A stretch of DNA of 64,000 bases from JAZKID01 sp963714065 (GTDB lineage Bacteria; Pseudomonadota; Alphaproteobacteria; Rhizobiales; UBA4765), in assembly GCA_963714065.1 (NCBI GenBank), contig OY970226.1, positions 496,001-560,000 of the forward strand, written 5' to 3'. The notes under the pieces are model-generated. The model was not told the origin of the DNA. It did not search any database and saw nothing but the letters and a program-made list of their open reading frames with translations. Below, piece by piece: positions 51,398-58,041 of the stretch. The position numbers and the translations under genes were made by a program. Positions within the stretch are counted from its first letter, which is position 1, and the number at the start of each line of letters is the position of its first letter.

Positions 51398-52210
51398 TCA
51401 ATCTTTCTCCACACTCATATCGGGCGCGCTCGGGTTTTTCATGCCGACGATATGATAGCCCGCATCGACATGGTGGATTTCGCCGGTGACGCCGCGCGAA
51501 AGGTCTGAAAGGAAATACATTCCCGCATCGCCCACTTCGTCGATATCCACTGTGCGCTTGAGCGGCGAATTATATTCGTTCCACTTCAAGATATAACGAA
51601 AATCGCCGATGCCGCTTGCCGCCAGCGTCTTGATAGGCCCCGCAGAAATCGCGTTCACGCGAATATTCTTTTCGCCAAGGTCGGCGGCGAGATAGCGCAC
51701 CGAGCATTCGAGCGCCGCCTTCGCGACCCCCATCACATTATAATGCGGCATCCATTTCTCCGCACCATAATAAGTGAGCGTGAGCATGGAGCCGCCATTC
51801 GTCATCAGCTTTTCCGCGCGCTGCGCCAGCGTCGTGAAGGAATAACAGGAAATGAACAGCGACTTGTTGAAATTATCGGCGCTGGTGTCGACATAGCGGC
51901 CGGTCAGCTCGTCTTTATCCGAGAAGGCGACGGCGTGGACGAGAAAATCGAGCCTGCCCCAAAGTTTTTCCACCTGCGCGAACACGGCGTCCATCGTCGC
52001 GGGCTCGGTGACATCGCAATGCCCCACTACATGCGCGCCGATTTCTTCCGCCAAAGGTTCGACGCGTTTCTTGAGAGCATCGCCCTGATAGGTGAGTGCT
52101 ACTTCCGCGCCTGCCGCGCGTACGGCCTTGGTAATGCCCCAGGCGATCGACATTTTATTGGCAACGCCGAGCACCAGGCCGCGCTTGTTTTTCATAAGCT
52201 GATTATCCAT
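51398..52210 (-). CDS. fabI: Enoyl-ACP reductase (NADH) FabI
   Basis: A 270-residue short-chain dehydrogenase that reduces trans-2-enoyl-ACP in fatty acid synthesis and is the triclosan target. The NADH-binding region is GLVLGVANKMSIAWGI, with catalytic Tyr and Lys in AEKWMPHYNVMGVAKAALE. RVNAISAGPIKTLAASGIGDF and GVTGEIHHVDAGYHIVGM are typical. An internal ATG six residues in is an alternative start. It converges on the Pro-rich repeat gene. Confidence 0.96.
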   Translation of the reverse strand: MDNQLMKNKRGLVLGVANKMSIAWGITKAVRAAGAEVALTYQGDALKKRVEPLAEEIGAHVVGHCDVTEPATMDAVFAQVEKLWGRLDFLVHAVAFSDKDELTGRYVDTSADNFNKSLFISCYSFTTLAQRAEKLMTNGGSMLTLTYYGAEKWMPHYNVMGVAKAALECSVRYLAADLGEKNIRVNAISAGPIKTLAASGIGDFRYILKWNEYNSPLKRTVDIDEVGDAGMYFLSDLSRGVTGEIHHVDAGYHIVGMKNPSAPDMSVEKD

Positions 52211-52354
52211 CTGCTCAGCTTATAATTGCTAGCTTGTTGTTTTAAAAGAGGAAAGATCGGCCGTTCTCTATTATATAATTTGCTGGCCCAAATTTGAAAA
52301 ACCGGAATATCTGTTATAAATAAGCTTATTCTATATTTGTAAAAGAAAAATATT

Positions 52355-53104
52355 ATGAACCCGGTTCCGAGTATTTCTATATCTATACCAGCGCTGAACC
52401 ATGTCGTACTGCTTGATTCACTCTGGCAACGGGGTGTGGAATTCTCGCCCGAATGGGTTTTTTATATAAAAACGAGGCTTCTGAAGTTCAAATCCCAACT
52501 CGAAATCATTGAACAAGCGAGCGTTCTGCCGGATCTGCAAAATAGAAATCTTGATCTTTACAGGCTATCGATCGAATCCGCCAAAGATCACGTGAAGCAG
52601 TTTCTGGCGCGCTTTGATGACGAGATGCTGAAACCCGCCAGGAATCTGGTCGTCATGATAAATCATGCCGGTTATCTGGAGCGAAACATCAAGAACGCCA
52701 TCGACTATCTCGCAAAATCCGGCCAGCAGACTTCGACCAACGATAACCTGTCCTCTTTTGTAAGGCCCGGCATGCCGGATGTTTTGGAAAAGAAAAATTT
52801 TCAGGAGCTGCTGGCAGAAATACAATTGCCGGACGAACCTGCCGATATAAACGATCTATATGATCAGATTAAGAATTTCCGGTATATAATTTTGTCCAAA
52901 ATTGCAGATAATAAAAAGGCCCTGAAAGAATTTGCACGGATTTTTCCTGTCGATGGCCTGGGGCATTTGTTCGGTTATCCCGATATTGCGAAAAAATTGA
53001 AAGCCTATGCCGCAGGCGACGATATCGACCGCGTGACCAAGATCGAAATCGACCACGCGATCAAAGATTTCGAAAAAAATCCAAACCTGATTTTCAAACC
53101 GTAA
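52355..53104 (+). CDS. Hypothetical helical protein, 249 aa
   Basis: No family is recognised. The protein is soluble, without signal or membrane segment, and predicted almost fully helical, with segments such as RLLKFKSQLEIIEQASVLPD and VKQFLARFDDEMLKPARNL. The last part (KIEIDHAIKDFEKNPNLIFK) is charged. The upstream 140 bp is AT-rich with several -10-like words, and the DNA has lower GC than the neighbouring fabI and dnaJ-type genes, suggesting transfer. It converges with the DnaJ gene, with one base between the stops. Confidence 0.7.
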   Translation: MNPVPSISISIPALNHVVLLDSLWQRGVEFSPEWVFYIKTRLLKFKSQLEIIEQASVLPDLQNRNLDLYRLSIESAKDHVKQFLARFDDEMLKPARNLVVMINHAGYLERNIKNAIDYLAKSGQQTSTNDNLSSFVRPGMPDVLEKKNFQELLAEIQLPDEPADINDLYDQIKNFRYIILSKIADNKKALKEFARIFPVDGLGHLFGYPDIAKKLKAYAAGDDIDRVTKIEIDHAIKDFEKNPNLIFKP

Positions 53105-53105
53105 A

Positions 53106-54053
53106 TCAGAAATTGAATTCCGGCCCCCGCACATTATAAGGCCGCAGCGCCCGCATATTTGCGGCATAATCTTTCAGTTCATTATCGGGCGAAGAGGGTA
53201 AAACGACAGACAAGGTCACATAAAGATCGCCCGCCCCTTCTTTACCCGGCAGGCCCTTGCCTTTCAGGCGCAAGCTCTTTCCCGAATTGGAGCCGGGCGG
53301 AATGGTTAGTTCCACGGCGCCGTCCAGTGTCGGCACGCGAATTTTCGCACCCAGCACCGCTTCGTCCAGCGTGATGGGCAGGGTCAAGCGAAGATCCCTG
53401 CCCTCGGCGCGCAGGATCGGATGTTCGGCGACTTCCACATTCAAAAGAACGTCGCCGGGTTTCATGCCGGGTACGCCGCCTGCCTGCCCCTTCAGGCGCA
53501 ATACCGTGCCGTTTGCAGTGCCGGGCGGAATGTTCACCTTTAGCGTCTTGCCATTGCTGAGCGAAATATGGCGCTCGGTGCCGCGCGCGGCTTCCATGAA
53601 ACTCAGCGGCACGGTCGCCGTAATATCGGGCGACTTGCCGGGCGGCCGCGGCACCTGCTCTTCGAACGAAGAAGCGTTGCCGCCGAAAAGATTAGAGATG
53701 ATATCCTCGAAACCGCGCATGCCGCTGCCACGCCGGCCGCCGCGCATATCGCCGAAATCGAAATGAAAATTTTCGAAACCGGGTTGCGCACCCGCCTGCC
53801 CGCCGCCTGCGAAACCTGCAAAACGCTCCTTGCCTTCGGCATCGATCTCGCCCTTGTCGAAACGCACACGCTGTTTTTCGTCGCCAAGAATTTCGTAGGC
53901 CTGGTTCAGTTCGGCGAATTTCTGTGCCGCCTTGGGATCGCTTTTATTACGATCCGGATGCAAGGCCTTGGCCTGCCGGCGGAAAGCCTTCTTGATATCG
54001 GCATGGGTTGCCGATTTTTGCACGCCAAGCACGGCATAAGGATCACGGGCCAT
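53106..54053 (-). CDS. DnaJ/CbpA-type co-chaperone without zinc finger
   Basis: A 315-residue J-domain protein. DPYAVLGVQKSATHADIKKAF, the HPD in AKALHPDRNKSDP and FAELNQAYEILGDEKQRVRF form the J-domain. A Gly/Phe-rich linker (residues 70-120) and two C-terminal substrate-binding halves (ATVPLSFMEAARGTERHISL, DLRLTLPITLDEAVLGAKIR) follow. No CxxCxGxG zinc module is present, so this is CbpA/DjlB-like rather than DnaJ. It stimulates DnaK. Confidence 0.94.
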   Translation of the reverse strand: MARDPYAVLGVQKSATHADIKKAFRRQAKALHPDRNKSDPKAAQKFAELNQAYEILGDEKQRVRFDKGEIDAEGKERFAGFAGGGQAGAQPGFENFHFDFGDMRGGRRGSGMRGFEDIISNLFGGNASSFEEQVPRPPGKSPDITATVPLSFMEAARGTERHISLSNGKTLKVNIPPGTANGTVLRLKGQAGGVPGMKPGDVLLNVEVAEHPILRAEGRDLRLTLPITLDEAVLGAKIRVPTLDGAVELTIPPGSNSGKSLRLKGKGLPGKEGAGDLYVTLSVVLPSSPDNELKDYAANMRALRPYNVRGPEFNF

Positions 54054-54104
54054 TTGCGCAAAGATGTAATGACGGAAACGGGTTCAGACAAGGGCGGGTG
54101 AAAA

Positions 54105-54761
54105 TTACTTCGAAGTCCGCCAGGCCGTCACATCGCTCAATTGCCATTTGCCGGCTTTGTTGCAGCTTTTGCCCTTATACCAGTCCTTATGGCTGTCCTT
54201 GCCGAAGGAAATCAGCAATTCGCGGCAGGAGGAACTGGCTTTCGTCAACTGCGCCATGGGCACCACCATGCCGCCATAACCTGTCGCGCTGTTGGTCCAG
54301 GCCTGCGAGGTGGCGCCGCCTTTTTCGGGCAGGACATCGCCGAGCACGGCCAAAACCGATTCCTGGTCTTCCTTCTGGAAGGTTTTCGGTTCTTCGGGCG
54401 CGGCAGGCACGACCGTTGCGGGTGCCGCAGGTATGGAGCCTGTGGTTTCGGAGGAAGAAATCGACGCCGTTGTCGTGGCGGGCGCTTCCAGCGAGAAGGG
54501 TTTGTCGTCCGGTTTCTTGGCCTCGGTCGTTTTCGGCTTGGCAAAATCGGGCAGCAGATTCGAAAAAGTACCGCTTTCGGCTTTGCCAGCGGCAGGCGCT
54601 GCGGCTATGCTGCCTGTCTCGATATCGTCGCTTTTCGAACTCCAGAGGGAAGGCAGGGGAATGTTGACCGAGGCGCAGCCGCTTGCAACCAGGCAGAATC
54701 CCGCCAGGACCGCGAATCGCGCACCGCTAAAAACCAAGGCCTGCAAAGCAGTTCTTTGCAA
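54105..54761 (-). CDS. Hypothetical lipoprotein with RT0821-like C-terminal domain
   Basis: The signal peptide and lipobox LAGFCLVASGCASVNIPLPS are clear, so the mature protein is lipid-anchored on the periplasmic side. A long Ala/Pro/Thr-rich spacer (about residues 45-130) follows. The last 60 residues, SSSCRELLISFGKDSHKDWY and KGKSCNKAGKWQLSDVTAW, resemble the RT0821/surface-antigen-like domain of alphaproteobacterial lipoproteins. The start is uncertain: a TTG at 54761 has GGAG upstream and gives a good signal peptide; the TTG at 54785 would overlap the divergent pdxH start. The function is unknown. Confidence 0.75.
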   Translation of the reverse strand: MQRTALQALVFSGARFAVLAGFCLVASGCASVNIPLPSLWSSKSDDIETGSIAAAPAAGKAESGTFSNLLPDFAKPKTTEAKKPDDKPFSLEAPATTTASISSSETTGSIPAAPATVVPAAPEEPKTFQKEDQESVLAVLGDVLPEKGGATSQAWTNSATGYGGMVVPMAQLTKASSSCRELLISFGKDSHKDWYKGKSCNKAGKWQLSDVTAWRTSK

Positions 54762-54776
54762 AGGACACTCCACAAC

Positions 54777-55409
54777 ATGAGCCAATCCTCCAAGGAGAGC
54801 GCAGAAGGGTTAACGGAGAGTAAGTTTCTCTCCGAAAACGAGCCGTTCACGCTTTTTTCAAAATGGTTTACCGAGGCGGAAGCGGCCGAGCCCGACAATC
54901 CGAACGCCATGGCGCTTGCGACCGTCGACGCCCAGGGCCTGCCCAATGTCCGCATTATCCTGCTGAAGGAGTTCGGGCCGAAAGGGTTTGTCTTCTACAC
55001 CAATCTGGAAAGCGCCAAGGGGACGGAGCTTACTGCAACTCCCAAGGCGGCAATCGTTTTATATTGGAAATCGCTCAACCGGCAGATCCGCGTGCGCGGC
55101 AACATAGAATGCGTGAGCGCGGAAGAAGCGGATGCTTATTTTTCATCCCGCCCGCGCGAAGCGCAGCTCGGCGCCTGGGCGTCGAAGCAATCGCATCCGC
55201 TCGAAAGCCGCTCTGCCCTGGAAAAGGAAATCGCGAAAGTGGCCGCGCATCATGCAACCGCTAGCGTGCCGCGGCCACCGCACTGGAGCGGGTTTCGTCT
55301 TGTGCCGTTGTCGATCGAATTCTGGGCCGACCGGCCGTTTCGCCTGCACGATCGTTTATTGTTCACGCGCAACGATGCAGGCTGGACGAAAACGCAGCTT
55401 TATCCTTGA
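54777..55409 (+). CDS. pdxH: Pyridoxamine 5'-phosphate oxidase
   Basis: A 210-residue FMN-dependent oxidase that produces pyridoxal phosphate from pyridoxine or pyridoxamine phosphate. Visible are AMALATVDAQGLPNVRIILL, GFVFYTNLESAKGTEL, PKAAIVLYWKSLNRQIRVRG, SSRPREAQLGAWASKQSHPL and RPPHWSGFRLVPLSIEFW, all family signatures. AAGGACACTC precedes the ATG. It is divergent from the lipoprotein gene. Confidence 0.95.
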   Translation: MSQSSKESAEGLTESKFLSENEPFTLFSKWFTEAEAAEPDNPNAMALATVDAQGLPNVRIILLKEFGPKGFVFYTNLESAKGTELTATPKAAIVLYWKSLNRQIRVRGNIECVSAEEADAYFSSRPREAQLGAWASKQSHPLESRSALEKEIAKVAAHHATASVPRPPHWSGFRLVPLSIEFWADRPFRLHDRLLFTRNDAGWTKTQLYP

Positions 55410-55623
55410 TATAATGTTATTCTGAGCACCCGGATCATGCCTCTGGCATGTCCGAGTGTAAACTCCGCGAAGAAGCTCATTCGTCATCCCCGCGCAGGCG
55501 GGGATCTCAAAGATTAGATGCCCGCCTGCGCGGGCATGACGGTCAAAGGAAATTCTTCGCTCAGGTTGGCAATTTTATATTCCGGCTACATAAACGGAGC
55601 AAGCCTAATTCGCTTCAGAAATC
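55410..55623. other. Intergenic region holding palindromic repeats
   Basis: About 214 bp downstream of pdxH. Bases 55482-55541 are the repeats described separately; the word GTTATTCTGAGCAC... at 55412 is a partial match to the 'GTCATTCTGAGCG' repeat. No gene was found. Confidence 0.6.
55482..55541. repeat. Paired palindromic repeat
   Basis: GTCATCCCCGCGCAGGCGGGGATC and GATGCCCGCCTGCGCGGGCATGAC each form a hairpin, and their ends pair with each other. The same two units occur in the 30463-30621 cluster. Confidence 0.82.
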
Positions 55624-55959
55624 TCAAATCGCTCTGGCGCTGAAAGCCCGCAAGCGTTGCGGTATCGGCAAGCTTTCATCCGCATGATGGAAAAACCGGC
55701 GCCAGCCCTGGCTGCCGGGCGTTGCAGGTCTTTGCCCCCTTGCCTGCGTGCGCGTTGTGCGGTGAGCTTGCCGCTGCGCGGTTTCTTCGCGCGCACCGCC
55801 GCCGCCCGATCCGGGCGAGGAAGACGTGCCGCTTTCCATGGACGCGCCGCCGCCTTCCCGCTGGCCGGTGCTCAAATCGCTGGCAAAGCGCTGCGCATTG
55901 AGATTGGCGGTCGTGGTCCCGTTGAGGCCACTGGTATGAAGCGGCGTAATGGTTAACAT
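55624..55959 (-). CDS. Hypothetical protein, 111 aa
   Basis: No homologue is recognised. It begins MLTITPLHTSGLNGTTTANL, has AGG about seven bases upstream of the ATG, and is otherwise low-complexity Ser/Gly/Arg-rich, with a basic C-terminal half (REETAQRQAHRTTRTQARGQ). The N-terminus resembles in style those of the small and large unknown proteins that follow (a beta-prone MxxTxx opening). An overlapping plus-strand frame also exists, so translation is uncertain. Confidence 0.45.
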   Translation of the reverse strand: MLTITPLHTSGLNGTTTANLNAQRFASDLSTGQREGGGASMESGTSSSPGSGGGGAREETAQRQAHRTTRTQARGQRPATPGSQGWRRFFHHADESLPIPQRLRAFSARAI

Positions 55960-56075
55960 GGCAGCCTGTTCTGCGCCTGAATTCGCAGTGCAAGTCTAGC
56001 GCTTATTGGCTGAGGCGGACTTAAACGACAGGGCTAATTTTGAGTGAATATATTTACGGGCCGGCAACAATGGTT

Positions 56076-56101
56076 GAGACCCGGGCCGAAGCCCGGGTCT
56101 C
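56076..56101 (-). terminator. Strong hairpin downstream of the 529-aa gene
   Basis: A perfect 11-bp stem GAGACCCGGGC / GCCCGGGTCTC with, on the minus strand, a UUCG tetraloop closed by C-G, an exceptionally stable type. No T-run follows, so termination would need Rho, or the hairpin may protect the mRNA 3' end. Confidence 0.6.
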
Positions 56102-56136
56102 TGATTGCCTCCTTTGTCGCGGGAGTATTCGCTAAT

Positions 56137-57726
56137 TTAAGGAACCAGTTTCTGGATCTGGCTTTGCAGGTCTGCTTTTTCTGCCTGCAATTTCTTGATG
56201 AGATCAACATCGATCTTCGTAGTAGCTTTTAATGCATCATCCAGCTTATTTTCGACTTCCTCGAGCTTGTCTTCCAGGCCTTCGAGCTTCTTGATCGTAT
56301 CTTGCAGAGACTTGATCTGGGTCTGGATCTGCCCGGCAAGGGTGCTATTGCCGCTCTTGTTCGCATCGTGCAATTGCAGGGCAAGATTTGCCATTTTATC
56401 GGCGAGTTTCGTTTCCGCAGGAGTAAGCAGATCCTTGCTCTGCTCGGCCTGCCATTTAATAATATCTTCTATGCTCCAGTCGGTCTTGATGCCATTAAGC
56501 AGGCTGAGCACGTTCGACGTCGGATTGATTCCATAAATCTGTGAGCGGAAGAAGTAAGGCGTGAAGGCGGACGATCCCAATACCGACTTCACACTATTAT
56601 AGACATCGACTGTGGACTGGAACTGGCTTTTGATAGCCGGATCGGTGGACGAGCCAATAGCATTGATGGCATTTTTCTCGAGGCCGCTGAGTTGCCCCAA
56701 TGCAGAATTTGCAGCCATTTTGTCGAGCTTGTCGCTTGAAAGATTCTTGTTCAGCTCGGCAAAGGTCGCTCTATAGCTGGCGAAAAGGCTTTTGAATTTC
56801 TCTGTTGCCGCATTAACGTCGGCAGCCGTGAAGGTCTGCTGATCAAGCTGCTTGCCGCCATTCATAATCGAGTAAGTACTCATGACGCTGTTGCCCTTTT
56901 GCACTTTGGCAATCACATCAAAAACGGCAAGACCTTTACCACTCATCTTGCCGCCGTTTTTCGAGTAATCCCTGATAGCCTCCTGTTCCTTGGTCGAAAG
57001 GCTGCCGATAGCATCGCGTGCGGCAAGCGCTTCGCGTTGCTCTTGCGTCAGATCCGGGCGGTTGGCAGCGCTATATTTGCCGTTCAGCAGATTGTTATAA
57101 GCATCGTTGAATTTCTTGGCGGCTTTCTCCGCTTTCTTGCGCTTGCCACGCTTGCCGCCGAAAATGGAGAAAAGTCCGATCGCAACACCGATGCCGCCGA
57201 GAATGGCCCAACCGATGGGATTGGTGAAAAGGAACGCACCGGCGCTCATAATCGTGCTGCCCATACCGCCAAGCGCGCCTCCGGCAGCAGCCGTACCGCC
57301 TGCGGCACTTGCTGCGCCACCGCCCAAATTGAGTGCTGTGCTTAATCCGCCTAATCCCAGTCCGTTAAACGCTGCGCTAATTAGACCGCTAACGCCCACC
57401 GTACCCGGCGCCATCAAGGCACCAGCAACGCTGACTGCTACGCCAGGCGCCAAGCTCTGAACAACTCCTAATGGATTGTTAATTAAACCGCGAACAAGAC
57501 CCATCGCATTAGTCGCCGTACCATATAATGCGGCCGGACTGGCGAAAAAATTGGGATTTATATTTGGCTGCGGGCCGACGGGGCCGTTATATGTGCTCGT
57601 TCCCGGCGTCAACGTCAACGTCTCGTTCAGCGGCGGTAGACTGAAGGAAGGCGGTGTAAATTGAGTTTGTAAATTTGGGTAGATTATTGGAGGTGTTGTA
57701 CCGCCAGTGCCATTTGGACCGCTCAT
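56137..57726 (-). CDS. Hypothetical protein with glycine-rich hydrophobic core and C-terminal coiled coil, 529 aa
   Basis: No family is recognised. AGGAAG lies eight bases before the ATG. The order is a Pro/Thr-rich N-terminus (about 1-65), a long Ala/Gly-rich hydrophobic region with glycine-zipper spacing (about 70-190, for example GLISAAFNGLGLGGLSTAL and AGGTAAAGGALGGMGST, then FLFTNPIGWAILGGIGVAIG), a basic cluster FGGKRGKRKKAEKAAKK, a helical middle, and a strong coiled coil at the end (LEGLEDKLEEVENKLDDALK). Hydrophobic hairpin plus coiled coil recalls secreted pore-forming or translocator proteins, but no sequence family supports this. The promoter element 57785-57824 is shared with the two giant proteins that follow. 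Confidence 0.72.
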   Translation of the reverse strand: MSGPNGTGGTTPPIIYPNLQTQFTPPSFSLPPLNETLTLTPGTSTYNGPVGPQPNINPNFFASPAALYGTATNAMGLVRGLINNPLGVVQSLAPGVAVSVAGALMAPGTVGVSGLISAAFNGLGLGGLSTALNLGGGAASAAGGTAAAGGALGGMGSTIMSAGAFLFTNPIGWAILGGIGVAIGLFSIFGGKRGKRKKAEKAAKKFNDAYNNLLNGKYSAANRPDLTQEQREALAARDAIGSLSTKEQEAIRDYSKNGGKMSGKGLAVFDVIAKVQKGNSVMSTYSIMNGGKQLDQQTFTAADVNAATEKFKSLFASYRATFAELNKNLSSDKLDKMAANSALGQLSGLEKNAINAIGSSTDPAIKSQFQSTVDVYNSVKSVLGSSAFTPYFFRSQIYGINPTSNVLSLLNGIKTDWSIEDIIKWQAEQSKDLLTPAETKLADKMANLALQLHDANKSGNSTLAGQIQTQIKSLQDTIKKLEGLEDKLEEVENKLDDALKATTKIDVDLIKKLQAEKADLQSQIQKLVP

Positions 57727-57784
57727 AATTACTTCCTGTATTCTTGTTTCAAATAAACGAATTTTTTACTTGCCCAGAGCCTAA

Positions 57785-57824
57785 CGAAATAAAGTATTAA
57801 TTTCAAGACGATCATAGTAAATAT
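57785..57824 (-). promoter_or_regulatory. Shared promoter-like element, copy A
   Basis: Minus-strand hexamers TTTACT (57816-57821) and TAATAC (57794-57799) are separated by exactly 16 bp, followed by CTTTATTTCG. The stretch matches copies B and C almost base for base. A hairpin ATGGGC...GCCCAT (57823-57840) sits just upstream of the -35-like hexamer. The predicted start is about 60 nt from the ATG of the 529-aa gene. Confidence 0.7.
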
Positions 57825-58041
57825 GGGCTGAATTGCCCATATATATAGTATTAATCTGAATAGGATGAATTGCGCCGGAAAAATTAGCGCTTCGTTAGTT
57901 TCTTCGGTCTTGCGTACCGTAAAATTCTTTTTTCGTGCTCATTACAAAACGAGTATAGCAAAATTTTCGCGCAAGCGTGCACATCTTGCGTTCATTGTAA
58001 ATGTTAGGGAATATTTTTCGCGAGCAAATTTACGAGATGCG
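57825..58041. other. Intergenic region between promoter element A and the 849-aa gene end
   Basis: AT-rich, with no convincing gene: the plus-strand frame beginning at 57865 is read across the 3' end of the 849-aa gene and is a shadow. No terminator for that gene was recognised. Confidence 0.5.

Noticed and set aside
55657..55956. Plus-strand 99-codon frame opposite the 111-aa gene
   Set aside because: No ribosome-binding site; composition typical of a GC-rich shadow, although the minus-strand gene is itself uncertain.
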